DNA of 31,848 nt from CAYJFX01 sp964370315 (GCA_964370315.1 CAYJIS010000016.1:1-31848), one strand, 5' to 3'; shown: positions 22,845 through 31,811, numbered from the stretch's first letter. Notes: generated from the sequence alone by a model not told the origin. Translations and numbers: made by a program.

Positions 22845-23252
22845 TTATTTTGCTATGTCAGCACATGCAATAATATTAACTCCACTGCCAAGAATATCCC
22901 GAATAAGAATATCTCCTCGTTTTACCGGTGCTTTTATGCTTTTTCGACGAATAATCTCCATGCAATTCATAAGGCGAGCTTTTGGAACTTCACCATCTGT
23001 TTTTACAGGTACTAAACTCGATTCTCCTCCATATACCGCAATTGTAGTTGTAAGTGTTCTCGTTGGGTTTATGAGTTCTTTTTTTGCATAGGTTTCTCCT
23101 CGAGGGCATGCATTGTCTTTTACAGATGTAACTTCAATTTCGTTTTCATTATCTTTTGTACTTACTTCCATCAAACATCCCATTGGGCAAATAATGCATG
23201 TTAGGGGAATTTTGTTTGTATTATCTTCTAATTCTGTGATATTATCTGCCAT
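22845..23252 (-). CDS. DUF1667 Cys-rich protein, third protein of G3P dehydrogenase
   Basis: A 135-residue DUF1667 protein. The motif CIICPMGC supplies C19, C22 and C26, and C49 (ACPRGE) could complete a cluster site. In many anaerobes this family is encoded after GlpA- and GlpB-like flavoproteins in glycerol operons, as here, and is thought to serve in electron transfer; direct proof is lacking to my knowledge. Its ATG overlaps the preceding stop (TAATG) with AGGA nine bases upstream. It is the last gene of the operon, ending before the strong terminator. Confidence 0.88.
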   Translation of the reverse strand: MADNITELEDNTNKIPLTCIICPMGCLMEVSTKDNENEIEVTSVKDNACPRGETYAKKELINPTRTLTTTIAVYGGESSLVPVKTDGEVPKARLMNCMEIIRRKSIKAPVKRGDILIRDILGSGVNIIACADIAK

Positions 23253-24544
23253 TATTCTCTGTCCTCCTCAGGAATCTCTATGGATACGGTAAGATTATCG
23301 GTTACCTTAGAAAGTAAATCTGGTTTTAATTCAACCACTTGCATTTCACCAGGGCGAACGATTTTTTTCTTTTGAGCTTTTATACGCTGGTTGTTGCTAT
23401 ACACCACTATTTGAACATCTCTGTATACGTCTGTTGGTCGAAACATTATGCTTACATCATGTTCTGTTTCAACACTTTCAATATACTGTGGAACTGTGTA
23501 GCGAACACGATTTCCAGGTCGTAATGTAATGTGCTTTGGGTTTGAAGGTCTTTCGCCTTGCACATAGCGTGCAGCATTTTGACCTGCTCTGATGCTTTCT
23601 TGAGTAACAAAGTCGACTAAGTCATGAACGTGAACAGCATTTCCACATGCAAAGACACCTTTGATTGAAGTTTGCATTCTTTCGTTTACAATTGGGCCAG
23701 AAGTGCTTGAATCCATTGAAACACCGCATTCAAGAGATATTTCATTTTCTGGTATTAAACCAACCGAAAGTAGGAGAGCGTCGCATTCGATATACTCTTC
23801 TGTTTCTTTTATTGGCTTTCTGTTTTTATCTACCTGGGCAACACTTACTCCTTCTACTCGTTCTTTTCCATGTATAGCCGTAATGGTATGCCCAAACTTA
23901 AGTGGAATATTAAAGTTTTCTACACACTGTACTATGTTTCGAGTAAGACCTGCGGAAAAGGGCATGAGTTCGCATACTAGCTTTACTTCAACGCCTTCAA
24001 GTGTTAAACGACGAGCCATAATAAGCCCAATATCGCCGGAGCCTAATATAACGGCTTTTTTACCAGGTAGAAACCCATCTATGTTTACAAATCGTTGTGC
24101 GCTACCTGCTGTAAATATTCCTGCAGGACGAGTGCCAGGAATAACTAAAGCGCCACGTGTCCTTTCTCGACAACCCATAGATAAAATTACTGCCTTAGCT
24201 TCAATATTCATCATTCCATCTACAGTATTAATTGCGGTTACAATTCTTTTTGGGTATTCTTCTTCAGTTTCTTCAGCAGAAATATTTAGAACCATTGTGT
24301 CTAGCTTATATTCAATGTTGTACTTTTTTACTTGGTCTACGAATCTTGCCGCATATTCAGGTCCTGTTAATTCTTCTCCGAAGTGGTGAAGTCCAAACCC
24401 ATTGTGTATACATTGTAACAATATTCCACCGAGGCGGACATCTCTTTCTAAGATAAGGATGCTTTCACTACCTTGTTCGCGTGCTGAAACAGCAGCAGCT
24501 AATCCTGCAGGACCTCCTCCGATAACAACTATATCGTATTTCAT
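23252..24544 (-). CDS. FAD/NAD-dependent oxidoreductase, GlpB-like partner
   Basis: A 430-residue flavoprotein with an N-terminal FAD-binding motif GGGPAG (9-14), a second nucleotide-binding motif LGSGDIG near 168, and the family segment SMGCRERTRG. It belongs to the pyridine-nucleotide-disulphide oxidoreductase superfamily but has no CxxC redox pair that I can see. In this operon context it probably passes electrons from the glycerol-3-phosphate dehydrogenase to NAD or another carrier, in place of GlpB. The start overlaps the GlpA-like stop by ATGA, with AAAGGAG upstream. The last 80 residues, after the FAD domain, are a beta-rich tail rather than a cluster domain. Confidence 0.87.
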   Translation of the reverse strand: MKYDIVVIGGGPAGLAAAVSAREQGSESILILERDVRLGGILLQCIHNGFGLHHFGEELTGPEYAARFVDQVKKYNIEYKLDTMVLNISAEETEEEYPKRIVTAINTVDGMMNIEAKAVILSMGCRERTRGALVIPGTRPAGIFTAGSAQRFVNIDGFLPGKKAVILGSGDIGLIMARRLTLEGVEVKLVCELMPFSAGLTRNIVQCVENFNIPLKFGHTITAIHGKERVEGVSVAQVDKNRKPIKETEEYIECDALLLSVGLIPENEISLECGVSMDSSTSGPIVNERMQTSIKGVFACGNAVHVHDLVDFVTQESIRAGQNAARYVQGERPSNPKHITLRPGNRVRYTVPQYIESVETEHDVSIMFRPTDVYRDVQIVVYSNNQRIKAQKKKIVRPGEMQVVELKPDLLSKVTDNLTVSIEIPEEDRE

Positions 24545-26046
24545 GACCGCTCTCCTTTATTTGCTCTGGCTTCACGAGTTTTTGAGTTTAGTATAAAAGA
24601 ACAGCCGCCCTTTTTAGTTACATCAATCATTGGAATATTTAATTCACGACTGATAATTTCAGTAACACGTGGAGAACAAAAACCCCCTTGGCATCTACCC
24701 ATGCCAGTTCTTGTCCGGCGTTTTATACCGTCTAAGTCTACAGCACCAACACCGCAGTGTATTGCTTGAACTATTTCTGCCTCTGTTATCATTTCGCATC
24801 GGCAAATGATTCTGCCATACAGTTTATTTGATTCAATGAGTTGTTTTTTCTTTTTATCATTTGCTAGTTTAAAGTTTTGTATGCCTTTAAAAATTGGAAT
24901 AAAGTCTTTATTTGGACTTAGCTCTAATCCAGCTTTTTTTAGTAATTCAACAACATATACCGCTATTGCAGGCGCAGATGCTAATCCTGGTGAGCTGATT
25001 CCTGCTACATGTATAAAATTCTTTACATTTTTATCTTCTTCAATAATGAAGTCGTTAACAGGTTTTCCAGCCTTCCCCTTTTCATCTACGTAATACGCTA
25101 TCGCTCTTGCACCAGCAAATGAATTTATGATGTTTCTTTGTGGAATATTTGGTATTGTTTTTTCTCCTTTATCAAGGATAAAATCTTGGTTTTCCCTGTA
25201 TGTACCCATAAATGTTTTATCGCTACAAGCATCAGCAGAAGGGCCTATTAATATGTTTTCGTCTACTGTAGGTGATACAAGTACCCCCTTTCCCAACTCA
25301 TTTGGAGTTTGGAATAGTACATGGTGAGCAAGCTCTCTACAGTTATTATCTAGGAGGCAGTATTCACCCCGACGTGGAACAATAACGTAGTCATTGCTGT
25401 TTACCATTGCACTTATTCTATCTGCATATAAACCAGCTGCATTAATTATGTACCGTGTATAAATATCTCCACAGCCTGTATTAACTATAAATGGCGATCC
25501 ATTTTTTTCATCAAATGTAATTCCATGAACTTCGCAGTCAGTGAAAACTTTTACCCCATTAAGGACGGCATTCTCTGCTATTGCCCATGTTGCTTGATAT
25601 GGGCTAATGATGGCTGCTGTGGGTGCATAAAGTGCCCCTGTTGCCTCCTCTGCAATGTTTGGCTCTAATGTAACAAGCTCTTCTCGATTTATTAACTTGA
25701 GCTCCTTTACACCGTTCTTTTTTCCTCTTTCATATAATTCTTTTAGTATCTTTTCATCACCTTCACTAAAGGCAACTACAAGAGATCCTATTGCTTTAAA
25801 GTCGAAATGAAGTTCTTGTGCCCACTGTGGGTATAACTTTGTCCCTTCAATATTCAGTTTTGCCATTAAAGTATCAGGTTCTGGGTCATATCCAGCATGT
25901 ATAATTCCTGAGTTAGCTTTTGATGTTCCGCATGATACGTCGTTTTCTTTTTCAAGTATGCATATATCAAGATTATACCGTGATAGCTCTCTTGCAATTG
26001 AAGCGCCACTTATTCCCGCTCCGATTATTGTCACATCATATGTCAT
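24541..26046 (-). CDS. glpA: GlpA-like FAD glycerol-3-phosphate dehydrogenase with BFD-like [2Fe-2S] tail
   Basis: A 501-residue enzyme that should oxidise glycerol 3-phosphate to dihydroxyacetone phosphate. FAD motif GAGISGASIA (9-18) opens the DAO domain. The C-terminal BFD-like domain carries C415 and C417 (CRC) with C452 and C457 (CQGGFC), ligands for a [2Fe-2S] cluster. I chose the ATG at 26046: it overlaps the glpK stop by ATGA and is preceded by GGAT; a longer frame starts inside glpK. The gene call is good, but the family also includes other FAD dehydrogenases, so specificity rests on the neighbours glpK and the GlpB-like gene. Confidence 0.88.
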   Translation of the reverse strand: MTYDVTIIGAGISGASIARELSRYNLDICILEKENDVSCGTSKANSGIIHAGYDPEPDTLMAKLNIEGTKLYPQWAQELHFDFKAIGSLVVAFSEGDEKILKELYERGKKNGVKELKLINREELVTLEPNIAEEATGALYAPTAAIISPYQATWAIAENAVLNGVKVFTDCEVHGITFDEKNGSPFIVNTGCGDIYTRYIINAAGLYADRISAMVNSNDYVIVPRRGEYCLLDNNCRELAHHVLFQTPNELGKGVLVSPTVDENILIGPSADACSDKTFMGTYRENQDFILDKGEKTIPNIPQRNIINSFAGARAIAYYVDEKGKAGKPVNDFIIEEDKNVKNFIHVAGISSPGLASAPAIAVYVVELLKKAGLELSPNKDFIPIFKGIQNFKLANDKKKKQLIESNKLYGRIICRCEMITEAEIVQAIHCGVGAVDLDGIKRRTRTGMGRCQGGFCSPRVTEIISRELNIPMIDVTKKGGCSFILNSKTREARANKGERS

Positions 26047-27548
26047 TTTTCTATCCACTCCCTTGCTCTTTCTACTGCACGTTTCCAACCCTTGTACAAA
26101 TCGTTTCTTTTTGATTCTTTCATCGTTGGACTTAGTGTTTTATCAGTTTTTAAGAATTCAGTTAATTCTTTTTTGTCTTTCCAAAATCCTACTGCTAAGC
26201 CTGCTAAAAAAGCAGCCCCTAAAGCAGTCGTTTCAATGTTTTTTGGTCTAGTTATTTTTGTATTAACTATATCAGCTTGAAATTGGAGCATTACATCACT
26301 CACACTTGCTCCACCGTCAACATTTAAGCTTGTTACTTCTTGTTTAGAATCTGCTATCATACAATCAAGAACATCACGAACTTGGTAACATATAGCTTCA
26401 ATAACAGCCCTACAAATATGTGCTTTTTTCACACCTCGTGTTAAACCAATAAGTGTCCCTCTCGCATACATATCCCAATAGGGGGCTCCCAGTCCAGTAA
26501 AGGCAGGAACTAAATATGCTCCATTTGCGTCTTCTACTGATTCTGCTAATATATCTACTTCAGGTGCTGACGAAATTAATTCAAGTTCATCACGGAGCCA
26601 TTTTATGGTTGCTCCGCCCATGAAAATACTGCCTTCTAAGGCATAGTAAATTTTTTCATCTAAGCTGAGAGCGACTGTGGTGAGAAGACGGTTTTTAGAG
26701 ATAACAGGTTTTTCACCTGTATTCATAAGTATAAAACAACCTGTTCCATAGGTGTTTTTTACATTACCTTTTTCAAAACAACCTTGTCCAAAAAGAGCTG
26801 CTTGTTGGTCTCCTATAGCAGAAGCAATTGGTATTGAAAAACCGCAAATTTTCTCATCGGTATTGCAGTACACTTCGCTAGAAGATTTTACGCGAGGAAG
26901 CATACATCGTGGTATGTCAAACAATTTTAGTAAATCTTCATCCCAGTCATCTAGGTAAATATTATATAACATAGTTCGGCTAGCATTTGTAGCATCAGTA
27001 ACATGTGTTTTTCCGCCACTTAGTTTCCATATTAACCATGAATCAATTGTGCCAGCGAGTATTTCGCCATTTTTTGCTCTTTCTCGTAAACCGTCTACTT
27101 GATCAAGGATCCATTTTATTTTTGTAGCAGAAAAGTATGCATCAATAACAAGTCCTGTTTTTTCTTGTATAACTTCAGCTAAACCTTTTTTTTCTAAGTC
27201 CTCGCAAAGAGACGCTGTTCTTCTGCATTGCCACACAATTGCATTGTATACTGGCTTACCAGTGCTTCTATCCCATACAACGACTGTTTCACGTTGGTTA
27301 GTAATACCTATTGCTGCGATGTCGTCGACTGTTGCGTTTAAGGATTTCTTTGCTTGTTCAATTACTTGTTTTGCTACCTCTAGCTGGCACGTGAGTATCT
27401 CTTCTGCATCGTGTTCAATCCATCCAGGTTTTGGGTAGTGCTGAGTAAATTCTTGGTTCTTTGAAAAAATGGGCTTAGCTTCTTTGTCGTAGAGTATTGC
27501 ACGCGACGAAGTAGTCCCTTGGTCTAAGGCGAGAATAAATTTTTTCAT
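26043..27548 (-). CDS. glpK: Glycerol kinase GlpK
   Basis: The product phosphorylates glycerol with ATP to glycerol 3-phosphate, the substrate of the next enzyme. FGGY-family motifs are clear: ALDQGTTSSRAI (7-18), ITNQRETVVVWDRSTGKP, WLIWKLSGG, IGDQQAALFGQ, YGTGCF and LNVDGGASVS. Length 501 is normal. There is no Shine-Dalgarno sequence, and a TACAAT box ends seven bases before the ATG, so the message is predicted to begin at the start codon. It heads the four-gene operon. A glycerol facilitator gene (glpF) is not in the window. Confidence 0.96.
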   Translation of the reverse strand: MKKFILALDQGTTSSRAILYDKEAKPIFSKNQEFTQHYPKPGWIEHDAEEILTCQLEVAKQVIEQAKKSLNATVDDIAAIGITNQRETVVVWDRSTGKPVYNAIVWQCRRTASLCEDLEKKGLAEVIQEKTGLVIDAYFSATKIKWILDQVDGLRERAKNGEILAGTIDSWLIWKLSGGKTHVTDATNASRTMLYNIYLDDWDEDLLKLFDIPRCMLPRVKSSSEVYCNTDEKICGFSIPIASAIGDQQAALFGQGCFEKGNVKNTYGTGCFILMNTGEKPVISKNRLLTTVALSLDEKIYYALEGSIFMGGATIKWLRDELELISSAPEVDILAESVEDANGAYLVPAFTGLGAPYWDMYARGTLIGLTRGVKKAHICRAVIEAICYQVRDVLDCMIADSKQEVTSLNVDGGASVSDVMLQFQADIVNTKITRPKNIETTALGAAFLAGLAVGFWKDKKELTEFLKTDKTLSPTMKESKRNDLYKGWKRAVERAREWIEK

Positions 27549-27554
27549 ATAACT

Positions 27555-27582
27555 ATTGTATCATAGTTTTGGAAATTTGCAA
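27555..27582 (-). promoter_or_regulatory. Promoter of the glycerol operon, predicted leaderless
   Basis: TTGCAA (27582-27577), a 16-base spacer and TACAAT (27560-27555) on the minus strand. The start site expected from this -10 box is 27548, the A of the glpK ATG. No other promoter or ribosome site is evident. Confidence 0.6.
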
Positions 27583-27613
27583 GCTTTTTTTATTTTTATA
27601 AGATGGTCTAAAC

Positions 27614-27648
27614 AAAAAAAAGCAACCGAGATAGTCTCGATTGCTTTT
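27614..27648 (-). terminator. Intrinsic terminator of the downstream cstA copy
   Basis: On the minus strand a 14-bp stem (AAAAGCAATCGAGA with TCTCGGTTGCTTTT, one U-G pair, three-base loop) is followed by a run of T. It lies just after the cstA stop at 27664 and before the glpK promoter. Confidence 0.88.
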
Positions 27649-27663
27649 ATGATGAAAAATTAA

Positions 27664-29292
27664 TTACATAGCTTTTTTAGAAGTTTTTGCGGTTGTAATT
27701 AATTCAAGTACTGCTAGTATTACAAGAATTATAGCAATGATACCAAGTATGTATCCATCAGCAGTTCCTTTTTGAAAGTTGCTGATAATTAATAATACTA
27801 GAGCTGATAATGTTACTGCAAACATAAAAATTAAAGGAATAATTGTTTCCCATGAAGTTTTATTCATGCTCTTTTTAATCCAAGCAGCAACTGCCAATAA
27901 GGCCAAGCCTGCTAGCAATTGGTTTGCACTACCGAAAATAGGCCAGATTCTAGCATATCCATAAGCAGTGAAGAGGTAAGCAACACCAACAGTTAATAAA
28001 GTAGCAATATATGGATTGCAAAGGAATGTCTTTTTCATTGTTCCATCTTTTTGTGGTATTTCGCCTAATTCTTCTAATAGATAGCGACCAATACGAGTAG
28101 CACTATCAAGTGAAGTCAAAGCAAATGATGCATAGGTTAATGTTACAAAGATTTTACCAGCTTCAAGAGGGATACCAAATGAATGCATAAATGTTGCAAC
28201 ACCGTTTGCAAAACGTACAGCAGGACTTCCGTCTGTATTTCCTGTTAGGGCAGCTACTGAGCAAAGCGCAATAATAGCAACAACACCTTCAATTAACATA
28301 CCACCATAACCAACGAGTTTTGCATCTTTTTCGCTTGCTATTTGTTTTGAGCTTGTACCTGAACTAATCAAAGAGTGAAAACCAGAAATAGCTCCACAAG
28401 CAACAGTTACGAAGAGGATAGGGAATAGATATTGTCCATTAACATTGAATCCAACAAGAGCTGGGATTTCCATGTTTGGTGCAGTAATGAGGATACCTAC
28501 AAATCCACCAATTGCCATAGCAAAAAGAAGGAAAGATGAAAGGTAGTCACGAGGTTGTAGTAATAACCATACAGGTAGTAATGAAGCTGCGATAATGTAT
28601 ACAGTTAAAATTATTTGCCATGTGCCTTTAGATAATTGTAAAAATGGGAAATAAGAACTGAGTACTATGATACCAATTAATAGTGCAACACCTACAATTG
28701 AACCTACGATAAGGTTTGTGTTTCTTCTATAAAATACACCGAAAAATAGAGCAACAACAATAAAGAGCATACTAGCTGTACCTGAAGAAGCAGCAGTCAT
28801 AGCATTTGCAGCATCTGGAACATCAAAAGCAAAAGTACTAGCAGTGATATCTAAGAATGCAGCAACAACTAATGAGATTGTTACAAATGCATAAAGAGAA
28901 AAGATAAGCTTGGCTTTTTGTCCAACATTTACGCGGATAATTTCACCAATTGTTTTTCCTTCATGTCGTAATGATGCAAGTAGTGAACCATAGTCGTGTA
29001 CTCCACCAAAAAATATACTACCCAATACTATCCAAAGATAAACAGGGAGCCAACCGAACATTGCAGCAATGATAGGACCAGTGATAGGACCAGCTCCAGC
29101 GATTGAAGCAAAGTGGTGTCCTAAAACAACTTTTGCATCAGTTGGAACATAATCCTTGTCATTTTTCAGCACATGAGCTGGCGTTTTTCTTGACGGATCA
29201 ATTCCCCACTTTTTTGCAAGATACGATCCATAGGTAACGTACGCTATAAAAAATACAACAACACCTACGATTAATAAAACCAAAGCATTCAT
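27664..29292 (-). CDS. cstA: CstA-family carbon starvation transporter, copy 1
   Basis: A polytopic membrane protein of 542 residues with many hydrophobic segments, matching the CstA family throughout: GHHFASIAGAGPITGP (58-73), FGGVHDYGSL, LQPRDYLSSF, ACGAISGFHSL and FGSANQLLAGLALLA. Family members import pyruvate or peptides; which one applies here cannot be read from sequence. It is shorter than the 701-residue Escherichia coli CstA because the C-terminal extension is missing, as in many bacteria. AGGAGG lies five bases before the ATG. It has its own promoter and a leader of about 150 bases, and the paralogue upstream is highly similar over the whole length. Confidence 0.93.
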   Translation of the reverse strand: MNALVLLIVGVVVFFIAYVTYGSYLAKKWGIDPSRKTPAHVLKNDKDYVPTDAKVVLGHHFASIAGAGPITGPIIAAMFGWLPVYLWIVLGSIFFGGVHDYGSLLASLRHEGKTIGEIIRVNVGQKAKLIFSLYAFVTISLVVAAFLDITASTFAFDVPDAANAMTAASSGTASMLFIVVALFFGVFYRRNTNLIVGSIVGVALLIGIIVLSSYFPFLQLSKGTWQIILTVYIIAASLLPVWLLLQPRDYLSSFLLFAMAIGGFVGILITAPNMEIPALVGFNVNGQYLFPILFVTVACGAISGFHSLISSGTSSKQIASEKDAKLVGYGGMLIEGVVAIIALCSVAALTGNTDGSPAVRFANGVATFMHSFGIPLEAGKIFVTLTYASFALTSLDSATRIGRYLLEELGEIPQKDGTMKKTFLCNPYIATLLTVGVAYLFTAYGYARIWPIFGSANQLLAGLALLAVAAWIKKSMNKTSWETIIPLIFMFAVTLSALVLLIISNFQKGTADGYILGIIAIILVILAVLELITTAKTSKKAM

Positions 29293-29450
29293 TCATAACC
29301 TCCTAAATGAAAAAAAGCATTTTGTTCTCAAAGATTGGTTTCATATCTGAGAACATTACATTGTTTGAAAAAAAAAGTAACATATGTGACGCCTAATAAA
29401 TATTTAAAAGTGTCACTTAAGATTTATCCTTTCTTAATTCTAACAGATAA

Positions 29451-29479
29451 AATTTAGCATAGACGCTTATGTTTGTCAA
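29451..29479 (-). promoter_or_regulatory. Sigma-70 promoter of cstA copy 1
   Basis: TTGACA (29479-29474), a 17-base spacer and TAAATT (29456-29451) on the minus strand, preceded by very AT-rich sequence. The start site is expected near 29444, giving a leader of about 150 bases before the ATG at 29292. Confidence 0.75.
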
Positions 29480-29572
29480 TCTATCCAGAGGCAAATATTT
29501 AAAATTAATTAATTTTTTTAAATATATTTAAGTTAGCGTAAGATTTGGCAGGACTTAGATGGAAATAAAAAA

Positions 29573-29601
29573 AAAGGCAACCGGTTTTACCGATTGCCTT
29601 T
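29573..29601 (-). terminator. Intrinsic terminator of the upstream cstA copy
   Basis: On the minus strand AAAGGCAATCGGT pairs with ACCGGTTGCCTTT (one U-G pair, loop of three) and is followed by a T-run. Its arms share GCAATCG and CGGTTGC with the terminator of copy 1. Confidence 0.9.
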
Positions 29602-29621
29602 AGTACAACGTTTATGTCTGT

Positions 29622-31250
29622 TTACATTGCTTTTTTGGAGCTTTTAGCTGTTGTGATTATTTCAAGGATTGCAAGAATAATCAAAACAACACCAATAACT
29701 GCTAGAACATAGCCATCAGGTGTTGCTAATTTAATATTGTTAATTACTAACAATACTAAAGCAGACAATGTTACAGCGAACATGAAAATCAAAGGAATAA
29801 TTGTTTCCCATGAAGTTTTGTTTAGGCTCTTTTTAATCCATGCAGCAACTGCTAACAATGCTAGCCCTGCAAGTAATTGGTTTGCACTACCGAAGATACT
29901 CCAAATTCTTGAATAACCATAGAAAGTGAATGCAAGAGATACTGCAACTGTTACAAGTGTAGCAATATAAGGATTACAGAAAACTGTTTTCTTAATTGAA
30001 CCATCTTTTTGTGTAACTTCACCTAATTCTTCTAATAGATATCTACCAATACGAGTTGCACTATCAAGAGTAGTTAATGCAAATGATGAATAAGTTAATG
30101 TAACGAAGATTTTACCTACAGACATTGGAACACCAAAAGAGTTCATAAATGTAGCAACACCAACTGCAAATCGTGTAGCTGGACTACCATCAGTGTTACC
30201 TGCGATAGCTGCAACAGATGCAAGAGCGATAATAGCTAAAACGCCTTCAATTAACATTCCGCCGTATCCTACAAATTTAATATCTTTTTCGCTTGCTAGT
30301 TGCTTTGAAGTTGTTCCAGAACAAACTAGAGAGTGGAAGCCAGAAATAGCACCACAAGCAACCGTTACGAAGAGGATAGGGAAAAGGAAATTACCATTAA
30401 CATTGAAACCAACAAGAGCAGGAATTTTCATGTCAGGGGCAGAAATTAATACACCAATAAAACCACCAATTAACATACCAAACAATAAGAAAGATGAGAG
30501 GTAGTCACGAGGTTGTAGTAGTAACCAAACAGGGAGCAATGAAGCTGCTATGATATAAACAGTTAATACTATTTGCCAAGATGTTTTTGAAAGTTGAAGG
30601 AAAGGAACGTTTGCACTTAATGCAATAATACCAATTAATAATGCAACACCAATAACTGTACCTAAAATAAGATTTGAATTTCTTCTGTAAAAGATACCGA
30701 AAAGCAATGCAACAATAATAAATAATATACTTGCTGTACCTGAAGAAGCAGCAGTCATTGAAGCTTCAAGGTTTGCAGTGTTTATAGCAAAAGTACTTGC
30801 TGTAATGTCTAAGAAAGCAGCAACTACTAAACAAATTGTTAAGAATGCATACAAAGTAAAGATTACTTTTGCTTTTGCCCCAACATTTGCACGAATTACT
30901 TCACCAATTGTTTTACCTTCATGGCGCATTGATGCTAGTAGTGAACCGTAGTCATGTACTCCACCAAAGAAAATGCTCCCAAAAACTATCCAAAGATATA
31001 CAGGAAGCCAACCAAACATAGCGGCAATAATGGGACCTGTGATAGGGCCTGCACCTGCGATTGAAGCAAAGTGGTGTCCTAAAACTACTTTTGCATCAGT
31101 AGGAACATAGTCCTTATCATTACGAAATTCTGTTGCTGGTGTTTTTCTTGACGGATCAATTCCCCATTTTTTTGCAAGGAAAGAACCGTACGTTACGTAT
31201 GCAATGAAAAACAAAACAACACCCACGATTAATAAAACCAAAGCATTCAT
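29622..31250 (-). CDS. cstA: CstA-family carbon starvation transporter, copy 2
   Basis: A second 542-residue CstA-family membrane transporter, exactly the same length as copy 1 and matching it residue for residue over long stretches, including the first and last 20 residues. The clearest difference is around residues 155-165 (INTANLEASM against FDVPDAANAM), an apparent loop between membrane segments; it also differs near residues 205-225 and 500-530. The family motifs are all intact. AGGAGG precedes the ATG by six bases. It lies 36 bases after a small unknown gene and shows no promoter of its own, so it is probably expressed as part of that transcript, unlike copy 1. Confidence 0.93.
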   Translation of the reverse strand: MNALVLLIVGVVLFFIAYVTYGSFLAKKWGIDPSRKTPATEFRNDKDYVPTDAKVVLGHHFASIAGAGPITGPIIAAMFGWLPVYLWIVFGSIFFGGVHDYGSLLASMRHEGKTIGEVIRANVGAKAKVIFTLYAFLTICLVVAAFLDITASTFAINTANLEASMTAASSGTASILFIIVALLFGIFYRRNSNLILGTVIGVALLIGIIALSANVPFLQLSKTSWQIVLTVYIIAASLLPVWLLLQPRDYLSSFLLFGMLIGGFIGVLISAPDMKIPALVGFNVNGNFLFPILFVTVACGAISGFHSLVCSGTTSKQLASEKDIKFVGYGGMLIEGVLAIIALASVAAIAGNTDGSPATRFAVGVATFMNSFGVPMSVGKIFVTLTYSSFALTTLDSATRIGRYLLEELGEVTQKDGSIKKTVFCNPYIATLVTVAVSLAFTFYGYSRIWSIFGSANQLLAGLALLAVAAWIKKSLNKTSWETIIPLIFMFAVTLSALVLLVINNIKLATPDGYVLAVIGVVLIILAILEIITTAKSSKKAM

Positions 31251-31286
31251 TTTTACCTCCTATAAATTCGTAAATGAACCTTTATC

Positions 31287-31811
31287 CTAAAAGGTAAAGA
31301 GTTTCCGTAAACCCTTATAACCTTTGGGAATATAAATTATTTTGTCGGCCATAGAAACAACAATGCAAATTGTTTCAGACCAACCATGGAAAGAAAACTT
31401 ATAAGTCTTTCTGTAAAAAAACTTTTCAACAGGTTTTTTTATATCGTCAACTATTGGGTTTTCACAAATAATTACGCCTGTGATAAGGCTTTTTTTATGT
31501 AATTTGTTGGGGTTTGCTAGTATAGGTGAAAGCGTTTTTAACGTTTCTTGAAATTGCTCAAGTTTTTCAAGTGAAAAATCTTTTTCATAACGAAAGAGCA
31601 TATGTTCAAAAATTGAGAAACCTTCGTATACTGTTGAGCGTGTTAAAAACGACTTAAAAAAGTTGTTTTGATGAAAAGCATAAAGATCAAAGAACTCGTC
31701 GTTCTTTTTCTCATTGTAAAACAAATTAAAGTGACCTTTTATTCTTTCTGCTAACTGAGACAAGTAATTTTTCGCATTTTCTGACATCGACACATTTTTA
31801 AATTCTGACAT
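31287..31811 (-). CDS. Unknown 174-residue protein upstream of cstA copy 2
   Basis: No family is recognised. The protein is soluble, helical in its first two-thirds and rich in Phe, Tyr and Lys (NEKKNDEFFDLYAFHQNNFF), with a hydrophobic beta-like stretch ETICIVVSMADKIIYIP near the end. There is no signal peptide, cluster motif or helix-turn-helix that I can see. AAAGGA eight bases before the ATG at 31811 supports this start over a second Met nine residues in. It ends 36 bases before cstA copy 2, so it is likely co-transcribed and may serve or control that transporter. Confidence 0.7.
   Translation of the reverse strand: MSEFKNVSMSENAKNYLSQLAERIKGHFNLFYNEKKNDEFFDLYAFHQNNFFKSFLTRSTVYEGFSIFEHMLFRYEKDFSLEKLEQFQETLKTLSPILANPNKLHKKSLITGVIICENPIVDDIKKPVEKFFYRKTYKFSFHGWSETICIVVSMADKIIYIPKGYKGLRKLFTF

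Larger units (their letters stand above)
29293..29621. other. 329-base intergenic region between the two cstA copies
   Basis: This gap contains, from right to left, the terminator of the upstream copy (29573-29601), an AT-rich stretch with an inverted repeat (ATATTTAAA 29495-29503, TTTAAATAT 29517-29525) that may act as an UP element, the promoter of copy 1, and its leader of about 150 bases. The leader has an 8-bp inverted repeat, TGTTCTCA (29323-29330) with TGAGAACA (29348-29355). I see no coding sequence. Confidence 0.7.

Noticed and set aside
23661..24389. 242-codon open frame on the plus strand
   Set aside because: It lies wholly antisense to the GlpB-like gene, has no ribosome site and encodes a Ser/Thr/Pro-rich product typical of a shadow frame.
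29495..29525. AT-rich inverted repeat as a replication or transposon end
   Set aside because: It sits directly upstream of a promoter with no repeats, target duplication or transposase nearby; an UP element or chance is more likely.
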